Source: an uncultured Marvinbryantia sp.
Lineage (GTDB): Bacteria > Bacillota > Clostridia > Lachnospirales > Lachnospiraceae
Assembly (NCBI GenBank): GCA_934373455.1
Contig: CAKRON010000110.1
Span: 1 to 7,611 of the forward strand
Direction: 5' to 3'
DNA length: 7,611 nucleotides
The notes under the pieces: model-generated
Databases searched by the model: none
The model's input: only the letters and a program-made list of their open reading frames with translations
What the model was told of the DNA's origin: nothing
Made by a program: the position numbers and the translations under genes
Shown here: in pieces, positions 1 through 6,465 of the stretch
How positions within the stretch are numbered: position 1 is the first letter of the stretch
Layout: every line of letters starts with the position of its first letter

Positions 1-1
1 A

Positions 2-457
2 CATATCGGTTTCTATGTTAATGTCACATCAAAGCATATCCGCCGCCATCTTGATTCCATATTCTATGAATATGAACACCTGACCGGTACTCAGGCCTGT
101 GTTCTTGGTGAAATATTCCATGCAGATCAGGAAGGCATACCCTATTATCAGAAAAATATGGAACATCATTTTGGTATGCGGCGTTCCTCCGCGAACAGCC
201 TGATCTCTTCCCTGGAACAGAACGGATATCTTACCAGAGAACCGGTAAAGGAAGATGCCAGACTGAAGCGTCTTGTTCTGACACCCAAAGGGATAGGAAC
301 CTGCGCAAATATCCAACAGCGCCTGGATGACTTTGAAGCCTCTCTTTCTTCTTTATACACAAAAGAAGAAGAACAGCAGCTTCTGGTGTTGTTGAAACGT
401 CTGATCGATCAGGTTCCTGATCCCCAATGCACATCATGCATAAATTCAAATCACTAG
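2..457 (+). CDS. MarR-family transcriptional regulator, 5' end cut by window edge
   Basis: The frame is open from base 2 to the TAG at 455-457, giving 151 visible residues. MarR proteins are usually about 150 residues, so only a few N-terminal residues are missing. A methionine codon at 158 lies in the middle of the DNA-binding domain and is not the start. Visible parts are an N-terminal helical dimerisation region, a helix-turn-helix with recognition helix near fragment residues 60-77 (RRSSANSLISSLEQNGYL), and a wing containing D85, R87 and K89 followed by LTPKG (93-97), the classic MarR wing pattern. The C-terminal helix completes the dimer interface, and the tail carries a CTSC pair. The ABC exporter gene starts 15 bases downstream, so this is probably the local repressor of that operon, released by an exported compound. 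The family and fold are clear; the ligand and operator cannot be seen. Confidence 0.9.
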   Translation, partial: HIGFYVNVTSKHIRRHLDSIFYEYEHLTGTQACVLGEIFHADQEGIPYYQKNMEHHFGMRRSSANSLISSLEQNGYLTREPVKEDARLKRLVLTPKGIGTCANIQQRLDDFEASLSSLYTKEEEQQLLVLLKRLIDQVPDPQCTSCINSNH

Positions 458-472
458 AAAGGATGTGACCCT

Positions 473-2206
473 ATGTTAAAAAATGTTTTAAAATCAGTCG
501 GAGAATATAAAAAAGCTTCTCTGCTGGCACCTGTCACTGTAGCCTGTGAAGTATTTCTGGAAGTTTTGATTCCATTTTTAATGGCCGTGTTAATTGATAA
601 GGGAATCAATACCGGAAATATGACTGACATTCTCAAATATGGTGCAATTCTTGTCGTTCTCGCCATGGCTGCTCTGGCTTTTGGTGCTCTGTCCGGTCAT
701 TATGCCGCAGTTGCCAGTGCCGGATTTGCCAAAAACTTGCGCAAACGAATGTATTATAAAGTTCAGGACTTTTCTTTTCTGAATATTGACCATTTTTCCA
801 CATCCAGTCTGGTCACTCGTATGACCACTGATATTACAAATGTGCAGAATGCTTATCAGATGATTATCCGTGTTGCAGTGCGTGCACCGATTATGCTGAT
901 TCTTGCTTTTATCATGGCTTTTAAAGTCAACAGCGATTTGGCTACCATTTATCTGTGGGTAATTCCGATTCTTGCTATCGCACTGGCTTTTATCATGACA
1001 CACGTACATCCTATATTTGTACGCGTATTTCAAACCTATGACAAGCTAAACAATGTTGTTCAGGAAAATGTTCACGGTATCCGTGTGGTAAAATCTTTTG
1101 TAAGAGAAGATTTTGAGGAGAAAAAATTTAAAGACATCTCTTCTAATATCTACCGTGATTTTACAAAAGCAGAAAAGATGATTGCCTTTAACGGACCTAT
1201 CATGCAGATCTGTGTCTATACCTGTATGATTCTGATCTCCTGGTTCGGTGCCAACCTGATCGTTGGCGGATCTATGACAACCGGTGAACTGACTTCCATG
1301 TTTACTTATACGATGCAGATTCTTATGAGTCTGATGATGTTATCCATGATCTTCGTTATGACTATCATGTCCAAAGCATCCATCGAGCGTATCAATGAAG
1401 TACTGATCGAGGTTCCGGATATTTCCAATCCTCCAGAACCTGTTAAAAATGTTTCTGACGGCTCCATTGACTTTGACCACGTCTCTTTCAGTTACAGCCA
1501 GAATCCGGATAAACTTTGTCTGAAAGATATTGATCTTCACATTCATTCCGGCGAGACGATCGGCATCATCGGTGGTACCGGAAGCGCAAAGAGTTCTCTG
1601 GTACAGTTAATTCCAAGACTGTACGATATCACCGAAGGTTCCTTAAAGGTCGGTGGTGTAGATGTCCGTAATTATGATATGGAAGTTCTTCGAGATGCGG
1701 TATCTATGGTGCTTCAGAAAAATGTACTGTTTTCCGGTACGATCAAAGAAAACTTACGCTGGGGCAACAAAAATGCTACTGATGAAGAGTTGATTCACGC
1801 ATGTCAGCTCTCCCAGGCTGATGATTTTATTCAGACTTTCCCTGATAAATACGATACTTATATCGAACAGGGCGGATCCAACGTATCCGGTGGTCAGAAA
1901 CAGCGTATCTGTATTGCAAGGGCTCTTCTGAAAAAACCTGCCATATTGATTTTAGATGACAGTACTTCTGCTGTGGATACCAGAACAGATGCCTTAATTC
2001 AGAAAGCTTTTATTGAAGAAATCCCGGATACTACAAAGCTGATTATTGCCCAGCGTATTTCTTCTGTACAAAATGCTGACCGTATTGTCGTTATGGACAA
2101 CGGACGTATTTCTGATATCGGAACCCACGAAGAACTTCTGGCTTCCAGCAAGATTTATCAGGAAGTTTACTATTCTCAGGTAAAGGGGGCTGCTGACAAT
2201 GAATAA
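473..2206 (+). CDS. ABC exporter half-transporter, degenerate-site subunit (TM287/BmrC-like)
   Basis: A 577-residue half-exporter at the membrane. An N-terminal domain with about six helices (roughly 16-42, 53-80, 131-152, 157-178, 240-265, 272-298) is followed by a nucleotide-binding domain from about 330. Motifs seen are Walker A GGTGSAKS (367-374), Q-loop Q415, signature VSGGQ (471-475), Walker B ILILD with D495 and the D-loop SAVD (499-502). The usual catalytic Glu after Walker B is Asp (D496) and the switch-loop His is Gln (Q527, IIAQR). The P-loop Gly before Lys is Ala (A372). These changes mark the degenerate partner of a heterodimeric exporter. The start is set by an AAAGGA at 458-463, nine bases before ATG. 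The 3' end overlaps the next ABC gene by 8 bases, consistent with co-translation of the two halves. The substrate is unknown; the MarR neighbour suggests drug or xenobiotic efflux. Confidence 0.95.
   Translation: MLKNVLKSVGEYKKASLLAPVTVACEVFLEVLIPFLMAVLIDKGINTGNMTDILKYGAILVVLAMAALAFGALSGHYAAVASAGFAKNLRKRMYYKVQDFSFLNIDHFSTSSLVTRMTTDITNVQNAYQMIIRVAVRAPIMLILAFIMAFKVNSDLATIYLWVIPILAIALAFIMTHVHPIFVRVFQTYDKLNNVVQENVHGIRVVKSFVREDFEEKKFKDISSNIYRDFTKAEKMIAFNGPIMQICVYTCMILISWFGANLIVGGSMTTGELTSMFTYTMQILMSLMMLSMIFVMTIMSKASIERINEVLIEVPDISNPPEPVKNVSDGSIDFDHVSFSYSQNPDKLCLKDIDLHIHSGETIGIIGGTGSAKSSLVQLIPRLYDITEGSLKVGGVDVRNYDMEVLRDAVSMVLQKNVLFSGTIKENLRWGNKNATDEELIHACQLSQADDFIQTFPDKYDTYIEQGGSNVSGGQKQRICIARALLKKPAILILDDSTSAVDTRTDALIQKAFIEEIPDTTKLIIAQRISSVQNADRIVVMDNGRISDIGTHEELLASSKIYQEVYYSQVKGAADNE
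2182..2189 (+). promoter_or_regulatory. Ribosome binding site of the second ABC gene
   Basis: AAAGGGGG lies nine bases before the ATG at 2199 and inside the last codons of the first ABC gene. It fixes the start within the overlap and places the 8-base overlap (2199-2206) in a layout suited to translational coupling of the two subunits. Confidence 0.75.
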
Positions 2207-4157
2207 CGAAACGAAACCAACCCAGAGAAAATCCAATCAGGAAATGAAAAATATGACACGAGGCATGTCAAAAGAACAGCGTAAAAAAATGATGAAAGAA
2301 CAGAATCCTATGATTCCACTGAAACGTCTGATGGGATATATATGGAAAGATTACAAGTTTCAGATGATCCTAGTTCTTGCTTGTATTCTGATGAGTTCGA
2401 TCACAGGAGTTATAGCGTCTCTCTTCCTTCGAACATTAATTGACAGCTATATCACTCCGCTTCTGCAGTCTGCAACCCCGGACTTTGCTCCACTGTTTCA
2501 CACTCTGGTTCGCATGGCATGCATTTATCTTGCCGGAGCTCTGGCAACACTGATTTATTCCAGAGTTATGGCAAATATCTCTCAGGGAGTTCTGCGTGAT
2601 ATTCGTGATGAATTATTTACTCATATGCAGACACTTCCGATAAAATACTTCGATACCCATTCCTTTGGTGATATCATGAGCCGTTACACCAATGATACGG
2701 ATACTCTGCGCCAAATGCTTTCCCAAAGTCTGGCACAGATGCTCTCTTCCGCTGTCACAATTATTTCTGTGGCGGTTGCCATGCTGACTACCAGCATTTA
2801 CCTGTCCATTGTTGTTGCGATATCTGTATTCTTTATGCTGAAGATTACCGGTAAAGTAGCAGGAAACAGCGGACGCTATTTTGTGAAACAGCAGGCATCT
2901 CTTGGTGCTGCCAATGGCTATATCGAAGAAATGATTAACGGTCAGAAAGTGGTAAAAGTATTCAACTATGAGGAAAGAGCAGAAAAAGCCTTTGATCTCT
3001 TAAATGAAGAACTTTGCAGCAATGCTACAAATGCCAATCGTTTTGCCAACATTTTGATGCCAATCATGAACAATCTGGGTAATCTCCAATATGTACTTCT
3101 GGCGATTGTCGGCGGTATACTTGCTTTTTGTCATATTGGAAATATCACGATTGGTGTGATTGCCAGTTTCCTGCAGCTGAGCAAATCTTTCACCAACCCA
3201 ATTGGACAGATTTCTCAGCAGCTGAATGCCATTGTAATGGCTCTGGCAGGAGCCGGACGTATCTTCCAGTTGATGGATGAACCTTCTGAAGTAGATGATG
3301 GTTATGTAGAATTGGTGCGTGCAAAAGAATCCGCAGATGGTACACTTACTGAATGCACGGAACGTACCGGTACCTGGGCATGGAAACACCGCCACGGAGA
3401 CGGTACTCTCACTTACAAAAAAATGGAAGGCGATGTACGTTTTTACGATGTGGATTTTGGATACAACCCGAATAAAATCGTTCTGCACGATATCTCCCTG
3501 TATGCAAAACCTGGTCAGAAAATTGCTTTTGTCGGTGCGACCGGTGCAGGTAAAACAACGATTACAAACCTGATCAACCGTTTTTATGATCTGGCTGACG
3601 GCAAGATCCGCTACGATGATATTAATATTAATAAGATCAAAAAAGCAGACCTTCGTCATTCCCTTGGCATTGTACTGCAGGATACCAACCTGTTTACCGG
3701 TACGATACGTGATAACATCCGCTATGGAAAACTGAATGCTACCGATGAAGAAATCATTGAAGCAGCAAAAATTGCAAATGCCCATGACTTTATCGAGATG
3801 CTGCCAAATGGCTATGACACTGTGATTGATGGAACAGGTTCTTCTCTGTCCCAGGGACAGAGACAGCTGATCTCTATTGCCAGAGCCGCCATTTCCAATC
3901 CACCAGTTATGATTCTGGATGAGGCTACTTCCAGTATTGACACCCGTACCGAAGCCATTGTTCAGAAAGGTATGGACGCTCTGATGAAAGGCCGCACGGT
4001 ATTTGTCATTGCCCACCGGCTTTCCACTGTCCGCAATGCAGATGCCATCATGGTTCTGGAACAGGGACGCATCATCGAACGAGGCACACACGATGAACTG
4101 ATCGCACAGAAAGGCAAATATTATCAGTTATATACCGGAGCTTTTGAATTAGAGTAG
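2199..4157 (+). CDS. ABC exporter half-transporter, catalytic-site subunit (TM288/BmrD-like)
   Basis: A 652-residue half-exporter, longer than the usual ~580-600. The first ~45 residues are a basic, methionine-rich cytosolic extension (for example KEQRKKMMKEQ). Six membrane helices follow (about 54-80, 100-121, 181-200, 201-216, 290-312, 315-335), then a charged linker insertion at about 371-410 with a GTWAWKH segment, then the nucleotide-binding domain. Motifs are Walker A GATGAGKT (446-453), Q494, signature LSQGQ (550-554) instead of LSGGQ, Walker B MILDE with D574 and catalytic E575, D-loop SSID (578-581) and switch H606 (IAHRLS). The ATPase residues are canonical and only the signature deviates. 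That is the expected complement to the degenerate upstream partner, whose own signature is normal. The two proteins should form one heterodimeric exporter. The substrate is not inferable; transcription probably ends at the hairpin about 25 bases downstream. Confidence 0.95.
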   Translation: MNNETKPTQRKSNQEMKNMTRGMSKEQRKKMMKEQNPMIPLKRLMGYIWKDYKFQMILVLACILMSSITGVIASLFLRTLIDSYITPLLQSATPDFAPLFHTLVRMACIYLAGALATLIYSRVMANISQGVLRDIRDELFTHMQTLPIKYFDTHSFGDIMSRYTNDTDTLRQMLSQSLAQMLSSAVTIISVAVAMLTTSIYLSIVVAISVFFMLKITGKVAGNSGRYFVKQQASLGAANGYIEEMINGQKVVKVFNYEERAEKAFDLLNEELCSNATNANRFANILMPIMNNLGNLQYVLLAIVGGILAFCHIGNITIGVIASFLQLSKSFTNPIGQISQQLNAIVMALAGAGRIFQLMDEPSEVDDGYVELVRAKESADGTLTECTERTGTWAWKHRHGDGTLTYKKMEGDVRFYDVDFGYNPNKIVLHDISLYAKPGQKIAFVGATGAGKTTITNLINRFYDLADGKIRYDDININKIKKADLRHSLGIVLQDTNLFTGTIRDNIRYGKLNATDEEIIEAAKIANAHDFIEMLPNGYDTVIDGTGSSLSQGQRQLISIARAAISNPPVMILDEATSSIDTRTEAIVQKGMDALMKGRTVFVIAHRLSTVRNADAIMVLEQGRIIERGTHDELIAQKGKYYQLYTGAFELE

Positions 4158-4181
4158 GGTGCAGCCTACATGACAAATCTT

Positions 4182-4228
4182 CTGGCAGATTCTTTGTTAA
4201 TTCAAAAAACTTTACAAGAATCTGCCAG
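4182..4228. terminator. Hairpin between convergent genes, probable bidirectional terminator
   Basis: CTGGCAGATTCTT (4182-4194) and AAGAATCTGCCAG (4216-4228) form a perfect 13-bp inverted repeat around a 21-base spacer. A few further pairs (GT/AC at 4196-4197 with 4214-4215, then AA/TT) shorten the loop to about ten bases. It sits in the 105-base gap between the plus-strand ABC stop (4157) and the minus-strand NADAR stop (4263), where a shared terminator is expected. There is no T-run directly after the stem on either strand, so a standard intrinsic terminator is not proven. It could instead protect transcript 3' ends. Confidence 0.5.
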
Positions 4229-4262
4229 TCTCAATGAATTTATCTGCCGCTATTTCCAAGCT

Positions 4263-4745
4263 TTAGCCCTCTTCCAACTTTTCTCGCACCATCATTAAGG
4301 CATATCCCAGTAAATTTTGACCTTTCCACTGATTGATATCCATTCGTTTCGGGTCATTCATGGACAATCCTATTCCCCATATACGATCTTTTACTGCACA
4401 TTCTGCTAAAACAGAGCCTTTTGTTTCTTTCAGTTGCTCTTTAAGCATCATATTCTGTGAGAATTTTTCAATAAGACCTTTATATACTATGATTTGCCGC
4501 ACACCATTCCAGATATTTTCCTGATATCCAGATACCTGACGTCCCAATTCTTTTATTTTAGCAACATCTGATGTTTTTAGAATACTCTCTGCTATTTCTA
4601 TATCTGAGAAGCAAACTGCCTTTTTATACATCATAAACTGTTCCATAGATGAAAATTTTATATTATCAACCACAAAATCCGTCAGATACCAATTACTTAA
4701 ATACCCATTTTCTTCCTCTGGATTGTGAAAACATACGATTCTCAT
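4263..4745 (-). CDS. NADAR (YbiA/DUF1768) family protein
   Basis: A 160-residue single-domain protein, the normal NADAR size. Family marks are GYLSNWY near 14-20, SSMEQFMMYKKA (32-43, with E35), KIKELGRQV (63-71), W79, KFSQN (94-98), LAECAVKDRIWGIG (113-126) and a C-terminal WKGQNLLGYALMMVR (140-154). Family knowledge: NADAR proteins cleave N-glycosidic bonds of ribose phosphates. YbiA acts on early riboflavin intermediates, and NADAR members paired with DarT1 toxins remove ADP-ribose from guanine bases as antitoxins. Which reaction applies here is not decidable from sequence. The ATG overlaps the upstream gene's TGA by 4 bases (4742-4745), and the nearest purine-rich site (AAAAGG, 4759-4764) is 13 bases away, so coupled translation is likely. 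Sampled lines here are markedly AT-rich compared with the deo and ABC genes. Confidence 0.9.
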   Translation of the reverse strand: MRIVCFHNPEEENGYLSNWYLTDFVVDNIKFSSMEQFMMYKKAVCFSDIEIAESILKTSDVAKIKELGRQVSGYQENIWNGVRQIIVYKGLIEKFSQNMMLKEQLKETKGSVLAECAVKDRIWGIGLSMNDPKRMDINQWKGQNLLGYALMMVREKLEEG

Positions 4746-5161
4746 GAAACATCACCAACCTTTTGAACTGCCAGGGGCAAATCGAGATCATGAAGACCAT
4801 AGTAAGCTTTTTTCAGAAATTCTACTGGGATTTTCTTTATAAGTTCTGCACTTGGCACGTTATAATACCATTGATAATAGGCATAAAATTCACCAATCCA
4901 GTCCGGCATAAAGCCACCCAATGCTTTTCCATTTTTCATTTCATACTTCTCTGTCTCAGAAAAATACTTCCATAATTCCCTGGCATCCATCGTATTCACA
5001 TAGGCCATCGCTTTATCAATATTTTTTCTGGTTTTGCTTTTCATATATGTGTTAATAAAATCTACTGTATCCTTATCTGGAAAAGATTGCGCCACAAAAT
5101 CAAATAATTTCCCTTGATTTTCAACTACATCGTCCAGATAAGCCTCCGCATAAGCTTTCAT
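4742..5161 (-). CDS. Small protein with YLDD...AYYQWY layout, partner of NADAR gene
   Basis: A 139-residue, apparently soluble, mostly helical acidic/aromatic protein without signal peptide or membrane helix. Two blocks stand out. The N-terminal block is AYLDDVVENQGKLFDFVAQ (7-25). The C-terminal block runs from W87 through GEFYAYYQWYYN (90-101) to a LHDLDLPLAV motif (123-132). From memory, this layout resembles Lachnospiraceae proteins reading YLDDAM..LGE.FDYAV...WILAYYQWYTG...YPTLHEA, which often sit beside DUF3990 (ADP-ribosyltransferase-like) and DUF3791 genes. That link is recollection and was not checked by search. The ATG at 5161 has a GGGGAG site (5171-5176) nine bases upstream. The TGA overlaps the NADAR start (ATGA), so the two proteins are probably made together in matched amounts. 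The function is unknown; an antitoxin-like or NADAR-partner role is an inference. Confidence 0.8.
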   Translation of the reverse strand: MKAYAEAYLDDVVENQGKLFDFVAQSFPDKDTVDFINTYMKSKTRKNIDKAMAYVNTMDARELWKYFSETEKYEMKNGKALGGFMPDWIGEFYAYYQWYYNVPSAELIKKIPVEFLKKAYYGLHDLDLPLAVQKVGDVS

Positions 5162-5192
5162 TTTCTAATTCTCCCCTATACAAGTAACTTCT

Positions 5193-5660
5193 CTACACAT
5201 GATAAAGTATCAATGAAAAGAATCTCACTTTATCGTCATCATTCCAGCATATCATCCCTACTTCGTCTGCTGTTTTCTGTGCATCTATACAATAGGCAGA
5301 CATACAGGAATGGTGCTTATATGGACCAGCAGTCATCAGCAGCAAATCTGTTTTCCCTGATTCCTTCATCTTTTCTGCCAGCTGTTCTGTCATTTTGTTC
5401 TGCTGCAGCTTTCCTTTTTTACTGTCTTCTCCAGCTTGATGAACCGTCTGCAGCACCAGTACTTTTTCATATCTGCGTGCCTGTCTGTCCATTTCTTCCA
5501 CTGTACCGCTCTTTGGAGGGCAGGCTGGATTTACATTATAACACCCGCATAAATTTTCTTCACAATATTTTCTGTATTCCGGTGTGAAAACCAGCTTTTC
5601 AGTATCCATTTCTGCGGCTGCAGAAAATCCGATAAGTTTTGCTTCTTCTATGTAGTCCAT
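5193..5660 (-). CDS. DUF2284 (COG5423-like) cysteine-rich putative metal-binding protein
   Basis: A 155-residue cytosolic protein. The N-terminal half carries the family's cysteine block: C33, C38, C40 and C47 in CEENLCGCYNVNPACPPKSGT. This is followed by a long charged helix region (about 75-100), then LLLMTAGPYKHHSCMSAYCID (106-126) with C119 and C124, and C138. Family knowledge is limited to a predicted metal-binding or iron-sulfur role; the reaction is unknown. Many members have a further CxxC-type cluster between the AGP and SC..AYC motifs that is not present here, so this is a short form. The start is supported by AAAGGA at 5666-5671, which lies inside the ROK-kinase remnant. The first 13 bases overlap the end of that remnant, suggesting the gene was once coupled to an intact ROK gene. 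The next gene downstream begins 31 bases after its stop. Confidence 0.82.
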   Translation of the reverse strand: MDYIEEAKLIGFSAAAEMDTEKLVFTPEYRKYCEENLCGCYNVNPACPPKSGTVEEMDRQARRYEKVLVLQTVHQAGEDSKKGKLQQNKMTEQLAEKMKESGKTDLLLMTAGPYKHHSCMSAYCIDAQKTADEVGMICWNDDDKVRFFSLILYHV

Positions 5661-5737
5661 TTTCTTCCTTTCATTGCAAGCTTTGCGCCTCCAAAAATAC
5701 CCGCATCATTTCCAAGTTCTCCATTCCTGTCAAACGC
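5648..5737 (-). pseudogene. 3' remnant of a ROK-family sugar kinase gene
   Basis: Read on the minus strand from 5737, directly after the deoC TAA and in the same frame, the sequence encodes 29 residues ending at a TAG (5648-5650). The core reads ELGNDAGIFGGAKLAM, matching the conserved C-terminal LGNDAGIxGAAxLA motif of ROK-family kinases such as bacterial glucokinases and N-acetylmannosamine/N-acetylglucosamine kinases. It has no start codon of its own at a sensible place, and the other ~280 residues of a ROK kinase are absent. It is therefore a leftover from a deletion whose left junction lies at or just after the deoC stop. The remnant now supplies the ribosome binding site for the DUF2284 gene, which may explain why it persists. 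The motif is diagnostic, but the fragment is short, so the exact sugar is unknowable. Confidence 0.75.
5666..5671 (-). promoter_or_regulatory. Ribosome binding site of the DUF2284 gene inside the ROK remnant
   Basis: AAAGGA on the minus strand, five bases before the ATG at 5660, is embedded in the final codons of the ROK-kinase remnant (MKGRK). It supports the chosen start and indicates an ancestral overlapping arrangement of the two genes. Confidence 0.6.
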
Positions 5738-6406
5738 TTAGTATCCTGCACCATTATCTGCATTTTTCATAATTTTTACCAGACGGCTTGTTCCAAGTCT
5801 ATCTGCTCCCAGGCTCATGAATTTCTCAGCATCATCAAATGAGCTGATTCCACCTGCCGCTTTTACCTTCACACCTTCTCCTACATGATCATGCATCAGT
5901 TTTACATCTTCGAATGTTGCTCCGGCTGTAGAGAACCCTGTAGAAGTCTTAATGAATTCTGCACCTGCTTTTGTTACGATTTCACACATTTTGATCTTCT
6001 CTTCTTCTGTCAGAAGGCAAGTCTCAATGATGACTTTTAATATCTTTCCATCGCATGCTTCATGGATCTGACGGATTTCTTCTTCTACTTCATCATATCT
6101 TTTGTCTTTTAAGAATCCAATATTGATCACCATGTCGATCTCAGATGCTCCGTTAGCGATCGCATCTTTTGTCTCAAATACTTTGGTTGCTGTTGTGCTG
6201 TATCCGTTCGGGAATCCGATAACTGTACAGATTGGAAGTTTTCCTTCTACATATTCTGCTGCCTGTTTCACGTATGCTGCAGGAATACATGCAGAAGCAG
6301 TCTCATATTTGATTCCATCATCAAGAATCGTTTTGATATCTTCCCATGTAGCTGTCTGTGTTAATAATGTGTGGTCAACAATTTTTAAAACTTCACTTGT
6401 ATTCAT
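5738..6406 (-). CDS. deoC: Deoxyribose-phosphate aldolase
   Basis: Cytosolic class I aldolase that splits 2-deoxyribose-5-phosphate into glyceraldehyde-3-phosphate and acetaldehyde, the last step of deoxynucleoside catabolism. It is 222 residues, a normal length. The (beta/alpha)8 motifs are in order: VDHTLL (10-15), [11 protein letters not shown] (62-72), [12 protein letters not shown] (89-100) with D91, KVIIETCLL (124-132), EFIKTSTGF (150-158) with the Schiff-base lysine K153, and VKAAGGI (181-187) with the second active-site lysine K182. By homology D91, K153 and K182 correspond to E. coli D102, K167 and K201, so the enzyme should be active. AAAGGG (6415-6420) lies eight bases before the ATG. 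It follows deoB by 59 bases on the same strand with no visible terminator between them, so it is probably in one operon with it. Confidence 0.96.
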   Translation of the reverse strand: MNTSEVLKIVDHTLLTQTATWEDIKTILDDGIKYETASACIPAAYVKQAAEYVEGKLPICTVIGFPNGYSTTATKVFETKDAIANGASEIDMVINIGFLKDKRYDEVEEEIRQIHEACDGKILKVIIETCLLTEEEKIKMCEIVTKAGAEFIKTSTGFSTAGATFEDVKLMHDHVGEGVKVKAAGGISSFDDAEKFMSLGADRLGTSRLVKIMKNADNGAGY

Positions 6407-6465
6407 ATTCTCTTCCCTTTCTTTTTCATAAATTGGTTGTGATAGGTTTACTAATTTGCAAGTTT

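Noticed and set aside
590..1033. Minus-strand open frame (147 codons) within the first ABC gene
   Set aside because: Antisense shadow of the membrane domain of a clearly real gene; the product is rich in His/Asn/Ser/Lys without any recognisable motif.
3000..4091. Long minus-strand open frame (363 codons) opposite the second ABC gene
   Set aside because: It lies wholly antisense to a confidently identified ABC gene. Its product shows no domain pattern, is rich in Cys/Asn/Phe typical of shadow frames, and has no ribosome binding site of note.
5200..5212. TGATAAAGTATCA near-palindrome upstream of the 139-residue gene as an operator
   Set aside because: It is short, lies within the last codons of the DUF2284 gene, and is not accompanied by a convincing promoter.
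5114..5587. Plus-strand open frame (157 codons) opposite the DUF2284 gene
   Set aside because: It overlaps the cysteine-motif-bearing DUF2284 gene in antisense; its hydrophobic stretches come from complementing charged codons.
5648..5740. Programmed readthrough of the deoC stop into the in-frame ROK tail
   Set aside because: The frame match across TAA has a one-in-three chance of arising randomly, there is no known readthrough signal, and a ROK tail on an aldolase makes no functional sense. A deletion scar explains it better.
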